Positions 1 through 7,273 of a stretch of DNA of 15,776 nt are shown here, piece after piece. The position numbers and the translations under genes were made by a program. The notes beneath the pieces are model-generated. The model was given only the letters and a program-made list of their open reading frames with translations. It was not told the origin of the DNA and searched no databases. The first letter of the stretch is position 1. Each line of letters starts with the position of its first letter. The DNA is from JABDDM01 sp038240295 (GTDB lineage Bacteria; Bacteroidota; Ignavibacteria; Palsa-1295): the NCBI GenBank assembly GCA_038240295.1, contig JBBSDW010000080.1, positions 1 through 15,776 of the forward strand. The letters are read 5' to 3'.

Positions 1-183
1 CGCGATCGTCGTGCCGTCTGGACTTACCGTTGGCTACGTTGGTAGATTGAGGTTTGGATCGAGGCGCGTCTCCAACTCGGATGCCCCAAATATTGCGTTT
101 TCGCTTCACTGCCGATCCTTGCAACCGAAGCACCCGTCACTGCATCGACTACTTCGACCAGATCGTAATACCTTTGATGATAT
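1..183 (-). pseudogene. TolB-like lipoprotein gene fragment (partial, off left edge)
   Basis: This stretch is a diverged copy of part of the intact TolB-like gene at 8853-9776. Bases 1-60 align with 9111-9170 and bases 72 to about 183 align with 9276 to about 9387, each nearly 90 percent identical by eye. A net 94-base deletion separates the two blocks. That is not a multiple of three, so the frame is broken. A second lesion is an in-frame TAG (complement of 34-36) where the intact gene has a Gln codon (9144-9146). The residual peptide still reads DLVEVVDAVTGASVARIGSE, identical to the intact protein. Similarity stops near 183, so the 5' half of the gene is missing. The rest may continue beyond base 1. 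It is a non-functional remnant of a segmental duplication that also copied the neighbouring tRNA-Ser. Confidence 0.85.
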
Positions 184-216
184 GTCCAACACCAGTAGGC
201 GAGGATCTCCAACTTT

Positions 217-239
217 CTCCCTTTTGAGAAAAGGGGGAG
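217..239 (-). terminator. hairpin downstream of tRNA-Ser copy 1, possible terminator
   Basis: CTCCC (217-221) pairs with GGGAG (235-239) and TTTT (222-225) with AAAA (229-232), leaving a GAG loop and a two-base bulge. It lies 10 bases past the 3' end of the minus-strand tRNA, where a terminator is expected. No clear U tract follows in either direction, so it may be a processing or protective hairpin instead. No equivalent is seen beside tRNA copy 2. Confidence 0.4.
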
Positions 240-242
240 GAG

Positions 243-332
243 TTTCAGCGGAAGGCCAGAGAGTCGAACTCTGAAGACCTTGCGGTCGGCAGTTTTCAAG
301 ACTGCTGCAATACCATTATGCGAGCCTTCCAG
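243..332. repeat. 90-bp direct repeat (copy 1) containing tRNA-Ser
   Basis: Bases 243-332 match 10226-10315 in the same orientation over 90 bases with six differences and no gaps. The match runs from TTTCAG just past the tRNA 3' end to CCAG just past its 5' end, so it covers the whole tRNA and only a few flanking bases. The partner repeat lies about 10 kb away, on the other side of the metal-efflux operon. Confidence 0.9.
249..330 (-). tRNA. tRNA-Ser (anticodon UGA), copy 1
   Basis: Read on the minus strand this folds as a class II tRNA of 82 nt. The acceptor stem is GGAAGGC/GCCTTCC. The D arm has a 3-bp GCA/TGC stem and a GG in its loop. The anticodon stem is GCAGT/ACTGC with loop CTTGAAA, giving anticodon TGA (UCN serine codons). 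A long variable arm forms GACC-GCAA-GGTC. The T arm is CAGAG/CTCTG with loop TTCGACT. The discriminator base (complement of 249) is G, as expected for serine tRNAs. CCA is not encoded. All stems pair fully, so this is probably the functional copy of two. A second copy lies at 10232-10313. Confidence 0.93.
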
Positions 333-488
333 GGGCCTGGAGTCCTGGCCGGTTTTGAAGTGGCGTAGGATTCCGCCGTCAGTAACTTGCCCGGATTCAA
401 CCCTGTTCCCACGATTTCGCCCGCTGATGAGTCGGAACCATCAGATGCGCACGCGGTTTGCTTGCTGAGAGTCTATTCTCGAATATCG

Positions 489-860
489 ATGCAGAAACTA
501 CTTCACGTTTTTTTGACGGTTGCGATACTCTTCTCCTCGGTGGGGATCAGTGTTGTGACTGTTGCATGCGTGAAGGCAGATTCGCGACAAGTCATCATGT
601 GCCACTCGTGCATGAAAGATGCTACCTCAAGTCGTGAGCGAAAGACTTGCTGCGTCTACGGGGTCGAGCACTTGTGCCTGAAGTCGCAGATCGTCAAACC
701 GGCGGTTGTTCGTCAGATCGTGCATGTTTCGCTTGCACTCATGCCTACCCACTGGCTGCTCGATCTTCCTTTGCCCGACCCAAACCAGAGCTTCCATAAC
801 CTGGCCTCCGCATCACCTCCGGCTCCAACGCTCGAACTCCTTAGGACGCTCAGGATCTAA
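489..860 (+). CDS. small Cys-rich membrane/secreted protein, HYC_CC_PP-like
   Basis: This is a 123-residue protein and the first gene of the copper/silver efflux operon. I chose the ATG at 489 because it directly precedes a hydrophobic signal or membrane segment (residues about 4-26). An upstream start at 387 would put 34 unrelated polar residues before it. Six cysteines follow or end that segment: C27, a CHSC pair (C38, C41), a CC pair (C54, C55) and C63. There is also a Pro-Pro near the C-terminus (110-111) and a short tail ending in LRTLRI. This layout resembles the HYC_CC_PP proteins that sit beside RND metal-efflux genes in Bacteroidota, but the HYC motif itself is not clear. The paired Cys and His39 suggest periplasmic Cu(I)/Ag(I) binding or sensing. 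That role is inferred from motifs and neighbours. No strong ribosome binding site is seen. Confidence 0.65.
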   Translation: MQKLLHVFLTVAILFSSVGISVVTVACVKADSRQVIMCHSCMKDATSSRERKTCCVYGVEHLCLKSQIVKPAVVRQIVHVSLALMPTHWLLDLPLPDPNQSFHNLASASPPAPTLELLRTLRI

Positions 861-911
861 CATCTCTTTCTGATTCGTAAAATTCGCGATCGCATTTTGA
901 TCGTGGATCGG

Positions 912-929
912 TGCTGTATATCTACAGCA
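912..929. promoter_or_regulatory. perfect 7-bp inverted repeat between operon genes 1 and 2
   Basis: TGCTGTA (912-918) and TACAGCA (923-929) are exact inverted repeats around a 4-base spacer, followed by four T residues (930-933). It lies in the gap between the Cys-rich protein gene and the TolC-family gene. It could be an operator, a weak attenuator or an mRNA-stability hairpin. It does not match the TACA-NN-TGTA cop box or a typical CueR operator, so no regulator can be named. Confidence 0.3.
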
Positions 930-945
930 TTTTCGAACTATCCAG

Positions 946-953
946 AAAAGGAG
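946..953 (+). promoter_or_regulatory. Shine-Dalgarno-like site before TolC-family gene
   Basis: AAAAGGAG is the clearest ribosome binding site in the window. It lies 1 base from an ATG at 955, which is too close, and 13 bases from the in-frame ATG at 967, which is rather far. The signal peptide favours 967, but the site does not settle the start. Confidence 0.45.
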
Positions 954-966
954 AATGAGATCACCC

Positions 967-2313
967 ATGCATTCGTCACGCGTTTATTTTCTCTTACTTC
1001 TGCTGCTCGCATTGCCCACTGGAGTGCTGCGTGCTCAAATGATTATGGCGGATCGAGATTCGGGGATCGCGGTGCTCGACACACTGCTTAGCTCGGTGGG
1101 TCAACATCCAAGCCTCATCTCAGAGCGTGCTGCTCTGGCCGCTGCACGAAAGCGGATCAGTGCCAAGTCGTCGCTCATGAATCCGATGCTGATGCTCGGC
1201 ATTCAGAATTTGCCAACGAGCAGTTTCAGCTTTCATGATGAGATGATGACATCGAAGATGATCGGTTTGAGTCAGGCCGTGCCGTTTCCCGGAAAGCTTG
1301 CCGCGGAAGAAGCGATCGCAGCGCAGGATACGCAGAGTACGGGATTCACTCTGCTTGCACAAAAGAACTCGCTCCGCCGCGATATCAAACTCGCCTATTT
1401 TGACCTCTACCATCTTGATCGCGCGACCCAAACCGATCAGCATCATCTTCTGTCACTTGATGAGCTTATCCTCGCCGCACAGGCAAAGCTCACGGTCGGT
1501 AAAATAACGCAGCAAGAGATTCTGAATCTCGAACTCGAACGCGCCTCGATCGAAGACGACATTGTTCAACTTCGGACCGAGATCGCCATGCGCCGCTCCG
1601 ATCTGGAGGCCCTCAGTGGAAGCCTCGACTCGGTTCCAATGACCGAACAACTAGCAATGCCGCCGCTCGTCTACACACTTTTGGAGCTAGACAGTATCGC
1701 AATGCTGGATAGCCCAATTCTGAGCAATCTCCGCTCACAGATCACTCAATCCGAATTGATGGTCAGCCGCAGCATTCTTGACAAATATCCTGATTTTGAA
1801 TTCTCCCTTAGCTACATGCAGCGAGATGCACTCTTCATCGACGCGCAGACGACCATGAAACAAAGCAACATGATCTCCGCAAGCGTCAGCTTCGATCTGC
1901 CGATCAACTACAACAGCAAACGTGCAGATGCAACAGGTGAAGCCGAAGCAATGCGGGATATGCGAATGGCAGATGTACGCACAGCAACGCTCGATATCCA
2001 CACGCAGTTGCAAATCGATCTTGCAAAGCTCGGTGGGCTTCGAGCACGATACGCTTTGCTTCGCAATGAGATCTATCCGACGATCCTCGCAAGTCTGCAG
2101 ACGGTCAGTGCAAATTATAGCTACGGCAAGGCAAGCCTTGAAGAGGTGCTGCGAACAGAGCTAAGTGTGCTCCACCGCGAGCACGACAGGTACCAGATCG
2201 AGTCTGATTACAATTCGACGCTCGCACAGATCGAATACCTTGTTGGAAAAGACCTTGTGCGCTATTCGAAACTGAACGACTGGCAACCGCCAGTTATGCA
2301 TTCCGTCCATTAA
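967..2313 (+). CDS. TolC-family outer membrane efflux protein (CusC/CzcC-like)
   Basis: This 448-residue protein is the outer membrane channel of the tripartite metal exporter encoded with the next two genes. A signal peptide is clear at residues 1-24: a short polar start, a run of leucines, then VLRAQ. The rest has the TolC/CzcC look of two long helical stretches with alternating Leu/Ala/Glu (roughly residues 30-215 and 235-430), separated by segments with beta character. Typical elements are GLSQAVPFPGKL in the first half, SASVSFDLPI near the second strand pair and YSYGKASLEEVLRTE in the last helix. The length suits the family. No lipobox is seen, unlike E. coli CusC. The start is taken at 967 because it begins the signal peptide; ATG 955 would add four residues. 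CusB follows after 23 bases, so co-transcription is likely. Membership of the family is firm; copper specificity is inferred from the adaptor and pump. Confidence 0.9.
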   Translation: MHSSRVYFLLLLLLALPTGVLRAQMIMADRDSGIAVLDTLLSSVGQHPSLISERAALAAARKRISAKSSLMNPMLMLGIQNLPTSSFSFHDEMMTSKMIGLSQAVPFPGKLAAEEAIAAQDTQSTGFTLLAQKNSLRRDIKLAYFDLYHLDRATQTDQHHLLSLDELILAAQAKLTVGKITQQEILNLELERASIEDDIVQLRTEIAMRRSDLEALSGSLDSVPMTEQLAMPPLVYTLLELDSIAMLDSPILSNLRSQITQSELMVSRSILDKYPDFEFSLSYMQRDALFIDAQTTMKQSNMISASVSFDLPINYNSKRADATGEAEAMRDMRMADVRTATLDIHTQLQIDLAKLGGLRARYALLRNEIYPTILASLQTVSANYSYGKASLEEVLRTELSVLHREHDRYQIESDYNSTLAQIEYLVGKDLVRYSKLNDWQPPVMHSVH

Positions 2314-2336
2314 GCTCTGTCACATCGTTACGAACC

Positions 2337-3854
2337 ATGAACTCACCAGAGACCAACACGCAGAAGCTTTTGCCGGAACACTCCGCGACGACTCAAGCGC
2401 GAACTCGAGTCGTGCTCATCAAGCGACATGCGGGCTTGCCGCTTTATCTCTGGTTGCTGTTGGCAGTCCTCGCGATCGGGTTTGCAGTTTATATGATTGA
2501 TCGCCAAAATAGTACCACGAATACATCTAAACCAACGAAGACTGCTGCCATCGATAAAATGGACATGGGATCTGCAGCGAGCGATGTCGAAATGGTCTCG
2601 CTTTCGGACCGATCGATCGTAAGGGCGGGCGTATCGACGCAGGCTGTCGAGTCGCGCGATTTTTCGACGGAGATCTCGGGTGTCGGAATATTGCGCATAC
2701 CTGAAAACAACGAGCGGATGGTAACTGCGCGAGCGCGAGGCAGGATCGTAACACTTTACGCGAACACTACAGGTGCGGTCGTGCAAAAGGGCAAGCCACT
2801 CTATGATTTTTACAGCACTGACATCCTGAATGCGGAGCAGGAATTGCTCATCGCACGGAACTCGGCGATGACGAGTGCGAATGCTTCTGGAAGCGATGCT
2901 CATTCGTCATCCAACCGAACACTGATCAGGGCTGGCGAGAAACGGCTCGAACTGCTCGGGATGTCACGTCTTCAGATCGATCAACTTGAATCGAGCTCCG
3001 CTGTCGCGGATCATGTCACCATCCTTGCACCCCAAAGCGGAGTGGTGATCCAAAAGTTTTCGGAAGAAGGTGCGTTCGTTGAAGAAGGAAGCCCTTTGTT
3101 CCAATTGGCCGATCTCTCGACGCTGTGGGCCGAGATCGACATTCCTGAATCGTACATCCACAATATCGCGATCGGTCAGATGGCGAACATCAAGTCGGAG
3201 TCCTACGGCGATAAAACAGTCACCGGTAAGGTGATCTTTATTTCTCCGATCGAGGATCAAAGCACTCGGACGATCAGCGTTCGCGTTGCGCTGCAGAATC
3301 CAGGCATGAAGCTTCGCCCTGCGATGACCTTCTCAGCAGCGTTCCCGATCCACGTCGGTAAAGAGTTGGCGGTGCCTGTCAGTGCTGTTATTCGCACGGG
3401 CAAAGGCGATTTTGTGTGGCTGCGCGATAGCGGCGACATGTTCAGAAGTCATCAGGTAACGCTTGGTGCGCGATCCCCCGATGATTATTACGAGGTTCTT
3501 GCTGGCCTCGTCAAAGGCCAGGAAGTCGCGATGACCGGTGCATTCATGATCGACGCCGAGCACGAGATCACGAAAAATAATCCGATGGCGACGATGCACA
3601 TGTCGGGCGGCGATCAGGGGAGCAAGAATGCAGGCGAGGGAACCGGGACAGTGCGGGCGATCGATGCGAAGACGCAGATGATCACGCTCGATCACGGCAA
3701 TATTCCAAAGGTCATGGCCGCGATGACGATGGCCTACAAGGTCAGCGTCCCTGCTGAACTCAACTCGGTCAAAACCAATGAGCAGGTTCGTTTCACACTG
3801 ACGCGCATGGATAACGGCGAGTATTACATCACTTCCATTCAGCCACTGCAATGA
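2337..3854 (+). CDS. cusB: CusB-type RND periplasmic adaptor fused to a CusF-like copper-binding domain
   Basis: This 505-residue adaptor links the inner membrane pump to the outer membrane channel. A single membrane anchor spans about residues 35-54. A Met cluster follows (M75 and M77 in DKMDMG, M86), where E. coli CusB has the Met residues that receive copper. The lipoyl/barrel-sandwich region is near residues 125-290, with a helical hairpin around YSTDILNAEQELLIA. A beta-barrel and membrane-proximal domain run to about 430. Residues 435-505 form an extra domain resembling CusF, with H453 and M460/M463/M465 in the order H...M..M.M. In E. coli CusF the residue before PxMTM is Trp; here it is Met460. 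The stop overlaps the pump start by ATGA (3851-3854), indicating translational coupling. A fused CusF domain would tether the copper chaperone to the complex. No clear Shine-Dalgarno precedes the start. Confidence 0.92.
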   Translation: MNSPETNTQKLLPEHSATTQARTRVVLIKRHAGLPLYLWLLLAVLAIGFAVYMIDRQNSTTNTSKPTKTAAIDKMDMGSAASDVEMVSLSDRSIVRAGVSTQAVESRDFSTEISGVGILRIPENNERMVTARARGRIVTLYANTTGAVVQKGKPLYDFYSTDILNAEQELLIARNSAMTSANASGSDAHSSSNRTLIRAGEKRLELLGMSRLQIDQLESSSAVADHVTILAPQSGVVIQKFSEEGAFVEEGSPLFQLADLSTLWAEIDIPESYIHNIAIGQMANIKSESYGDKTVTGKVIFISPIEDQSTRTISVRVALQNPGMKLRPAMTFSAAFPIHVGKELAVPVSAVIRTGKGDFVWLRDSGDMFRSHQVTLGARSPDDYYEVLAGLVKGQEVAMTGAFMIDAEHEITKNNPMATMHMSGGDQGSKNAGEGTGTVRAIDAKTQMITLDHGNIPKVMAAMTMAYKVSVPAELNSVKTNEQVRFTLTRMDNGEYYITSIQPLQ

Positions 3855-6800
3855 TCGAACGCATCGTTGACTGGAGCGCTACCCACCGCCTGGCGGTCAT
3901 AGCCATCTTCCTTATAATTTCTGCCGTCGGCGTGTGGTCGATCTACACGACACCCGTCGACGCGATACCCGATCTCTCCGAGAATCAGGTGATCCTCTTC
4001 TCGGAATACATGGGTCGCTCGCCGCAGGTAGTCGAGGATCAGCTCACCTTCCCTCTCGTGACAGCATTACAGGGACTTCCAAAGGTTAAAGCTGTTCGTG
4101 CGCAGTCGATGTTTGGGATGAGTTTTGTCTATGCGATCTTCGAAGATGGGGTTGATCAATACTGGGCGCGATCTCGTGTGCTCGAAAAACTTTCAGCGAT
4201 CCAGCCGACGCTGCCGCAAGGTTCAAAAACCGAATTAGGTCCTGACGGTACGGGCGTCGGCCATGTCTATTGGTATACGGTCGAAGGTGCTGGTTACGAT
4301 CTCGGTTCGCTTCGATCACTGCAGGACTGGTTCATCAAACCTCAGTTGCAGTCAGTCACAGGTGTTGCGGAAGTAGCATCGGTCGGCGGCTTCGTGAAGG
4401 AGTATCAGATCAACGTCGATCCTCGGAGAATGCAACTGGCAGGCATATCGATGGAGAACGTCACGACGGCGGTGATGCGCTCGAACAATGCCGTCGGCGG
4501 CCGTATTGTGGAAATCAACGGACGTGAGAATTTTGTGCGTGGTCAGGGATATTTCACTTCGCTTGCGGACTTCAGCAAGATCTATCTCGGCTCGCAGAAT
4601 GGGGTACCCATCCAACTTACCAGTGTTGCCGACGTCACGATCGGTGCCGCACCGCGCCGCGGCTCATTGGATAAGAATGGCAAAGGCGAAGTCACGGGCG
4701 GCATCGTTGTGATGCGCTCGGGTGAGAACGCGAAAGATGTCATCGATGCAGTCAAAGCGAAGCTCGATGAGATTCGTCCGGGACTTCCGAAAGGCGTTAC
4801 GGTGCAATCGGCCTACGACCGATCCGATCTTATAGAAGCTTCCGTTTCAAATCTCGAGCATACTTTGATCGAAGAAGCGATCATCGTCACGCTTGTCATC
4901 CTCCTCTTTCTCTTTCACCTACCAAGCGCGCTTCGCATTGTCATCGAGATCCCCATCTCGGTGCTCATCGCCTTTATCCTGATGCGCATTTTTGGTATCA
5001 GCTCCAACATCATGTCGCTTGGAGGCATCGCGATCGGTATCGGAATTCTGGTCGATGCCTCGATCGTGCTGCTTGAAAATGCGTATCGAAATTTGGCAAT
5101 TGCGCAAGAGCTAAAAGAGACGCTCGGTATCGACTACGATCAGCAGGCGGTCGTCGTTCGAAGCATCAAGCAAGTTGCGCGAGCGATCTTCTTTTCGATA
5201 CTTATTATTGTCGTTAGCTTCCTGCCGGTCTTTCTTTTAACCGGACAGGAAGGCAAACTCTTTCAGCCACTCGCATTCACCAAAACATTTTCGCTGCTTG
5301 GCAGCGCGCTTGTTTCGATCACGCTTGTGCCGGTGCTGATGACGCTCCTCATGAAAGGCAAAATGCGGCCCGAAGAGAAAAATCCGATTTCGCGTTTTTT
5401 CCGTGCCATCTACTTGCCGGTTATTCGATGGGCACTTAATCATCGCAAAATCACCATTGGATTAAACTTACTTGCATTGATCATTGCGATTCCGGTCACG
5501 CTCGGTCTTGGGTCCGAATTCATGCCGCCTCTCGACGAAGGCAGCCTCCTCTTCATGCCGTTGCTTGTGCCGAGTACATCGCTCGCTGAAGCGACGCGCA
5601 TCGTTGAACTGCAGGATGGGATCATCAAGAATTTTCCAGAGGTCGATCAGGTACTCGGTAAGGCGGGCAAAGCCGAAACGGCGACCGATCCTGCGCCTCA
5701 GTCAATGGTTGAGACGATCATTCTTCTGAAGCATAAGAGCAAGTGGAGACCGGGGATGACGAAAGATAAGATCATCAATGAACTGAACCGCAATCTGCAA
5801 ACGCCGGGCGTGGCACTCAGCTGGACGCAGCCGATCATTAATCGAATCAACATGCTTTCGACGGGAATTCGTACCGATCTTGGACTGAAGTTTTTCGGCA
5901 GCAACCTCGATACGCTCGAATCACTTGCGATCAGAGCAGAAGCGATCTTAAAACCGATCAAGGGCGCGGCCGACGTTGCCGCAGAACGCGTTCAAGGCGG
6001 TTCGTTTCTCGATATCAAAATAAAGCCAACTGCTGCGAGTTTATATGGACTCAGTCCCGCATACGTTAACGATCTCGTGCAATCGGCCATCGGAGGAACG
6101 GACGCCGGCACCGTCATCGACGGACGTTCGCGCTATCCGATCACCGTTCGGCTTGCTTCGGGTTACCGCGCATCCCTTGAAGATTTACGGAGGCTGCCTG
6201 TTCCTGTCACGATACCTTCGCGAACGTTTGCAAGTACGGCCGCTGGTGCAGCTCCATCATCTGCAAGTATGGGTAGTGCAACGACCGCTTCTTCAGGGAT
6301 TAACGATGGTGGTAGTGGCGGAAGCAACGGAATGGGATCGTCAATGGGGAGCGATCAGACTCAAAAGTCTCCCGAGATGGGCAGCACACCTGGCGGCCAA
6401 ACTGGTGCAACCAATGGAGTACCAACGTATTCCCTGCTAAGTTCGAACTCTGTTTCGAACACACAGTATGTACCGCTTGGCGATCTGGCAACGATCGAGA
6501 TCACGAGCGGTCCCCCGATGATCTCAAGTGAAAATGCACTGTTGCGATCGGTCGTCTATCTCGATGTTCGCGGCCGCGATATGGGCAGCTTTGTTGCAGA
6601 AGCGCGAAGCACACTCTCGCACGCGCTAACACTTCCGCCGGGCTACACACTCACCTGGAGCGGTCAATATGAGCAGCAGCAACATGCCGCAGCGCAGATG
6701 AGGATCGTGGTGCCGATCGTCTTTCTCATCATCTTTATTCTTCTCTTCTTCACGCTTGGTGATTTCAAGGAAGCATCGGTTGTGATGCTCAGCGTGCCGT

Positions 6801-7273
6801 TCGCGCTTGTTGGCGGAGTGTTCTTCATCGCATTTCTCGGCTACAACTGGTCCGTCGCGGTCTGGATCGGCTTCCTGGCGCTCTATGGCATTGCGACCGA
6901 GACGGGTGTTGTGATGGTCGTTTATCTTCATGAAGCGCTCGATCACAAGATCGCTGCGCACGCAGCAGGAGATCATGCAGCGCTCACCGCAAAAGATATC
7001 TACGATGCAACGATTGACGGCGCGGTACTTCGATTGCGACCAAAACTTATGACAGTCGCAACGGCAATGATCGGGCTCATCCCGATCCTGTTATCGAATG
7101 GTGTTGGCTCAGACGTTATGAAGCCCATCGCAGCGCCAATGATCGGCGGAATGCTAACGAGCGCCATCCACGTGCTGCTCGTGACGCCGATCATCTTTTA
7201 CGTGATGAAGCTTCGTCAACTAAAGAAAGGAACATTGAAGCAAAGCGAACTCTCGAAATGGATGCAGCACTAA
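3851..7273 (+). CDS. cusA: CusA-type heavy-metal efflux RND pump (Cu(I)/Ag(I))
   Basis: This 1140-residue inner membrane transporter uses the proton gradient to drive metal through the CusB/TolC assembly. Comparison with E. coli CusA from memory shows strong similarity throughout, for example TPVDAIPDLSENQVI near the N-terminus. The three methionines that bind Cu(I)/Ag(I) in CusA (M573, M623, M672) are matched by M569 (LLFMP), M619 (SMVET) and M668 (INMLSTG) with the same 50 and 49 spacing. This argues for monovalent copper or silver rather than Co/Zn/Cd. Proton-relay residues D405, E939 and K984 correspond to D402, E1017 and K1065. Residues about 787-872 are an insertion rich in Ser, Gly, Thr and Ala with several MGS motifs, replacing about six residues of CusA. 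The protein is otherwise of family length. It starts within the cusB stop codon and ends 4 bases into the convergent T9SS gene. Confidence 0.96.
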   Translation: MIERIVDWSATHRLAVIAIFLIISAVGVWSIYTTPVDAIPDLSENQVILFSEYMGRSPQVVEDQLTFPLVTALQGLPKVKAVRAQSMFGMSFVYAIFEDGVDQYWARSRVLEKLSAIQPTLPQGSKTELGPDGTGVGHVYWYTVEGAGYDLGSLRSLQDWFIKPQLQSVTGVAEVASVGGFVKEYQINVDPRRMQLAGISMENVTTAVMRSNNAVGGRIVEINGRENFVRGQGYFTSLADFSKIYLGSQNGVPIQLTSVADVTIGAAPRRGSLDKNGKGEVTGGIVVMRSGENAKDVIDAVKAKLDEIRPGLPKGVTVQSAYDRSDLIEASVSNLEHTLIEEAIIVTLVILLFLFHLPSALRIVIEIPISVLIAFILMRIFGISSNIMSLGGIAIGIGILVDASIVLLENAYRNLAIAQELKETLGIDYDQQAVVVRSIKQVARAIFFSILIIVVSFLPVFLLTGQEGKLFQPLAFTKTFSLLGSALVSITLVPVLMTLLMKGKMRPEEKNPISRFFRAIYLPVIRWALNHRKITIGLNLLALIIAIPVTLGLGSEFMPPLDEGSLLFMPLLVPSTSLAEATRIVELQDGIIKNFPEVDQVLGKAGKAETATDPAPQSMVETIILLKHKSKWRPGMTKDKIINELNRNLQTPGVALSWTQPIINRINMLSTGIRTDLGLKFFGSNLDTLESLAIRAEAILKPIKGAADVAAERVQGGSFLDIKIKPTAASLYGLSPAYVNDLVQSAIGGTDAGTVIDGRSRYPITVRLASGYRASLEDLRRLPVPVTIPSRTFASTAAGAAPSSASMGSATTASSGINDGGSGGSNGMGSSMGSDQTQKSPEMGSTPGGQTGATNGVPTYSLLSSNSVSNTQYVPLGDLATIEITSGPPMISSENALLRSVVYLDVRGRDMGSFVAEARSTLSHALTLPPGYTLTWSGQYEQQQHAAAQMRIVVPIVFLIIFILLFFTLGDFKEASVVMLSVPFALVGGVFFIAFLGYNWSVAVWIGFLALYGIATETGVVMVVYLHEALDHKIAAHAAGDHAALTAKDIYDATIDGAVLRLRPKLMTVATAMIGLIPILLSNGVGSDVMKPIAAPMIGGMLTSAIHVLLVTPIIFYVMKLRQLKKGTLKQSELSKWMQH

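Noticed and set aside
280..468. 62-residue plus-strand open frame starting within tRNA-Ser copy 1
   Set aside because: It overlaps the tRNA and shows no protein-like composition.
6041..6052. Leu734 in a YGL motif as a lost third metal-binding Met of the pump
   Set aside because: Counting along E. coli CusA places the three Met at LLYMP, LEMVE and IDMLS. These match M569, M619 and M668 here, so the triad is complete.
6045..6440. 131-residue plus-strand open frame inside cusA
   Set aside because: It is an alternate frame opened by the low-complexity insert. It has no start signal or protein-like pattern, and the cusA frame is uninterrupted.
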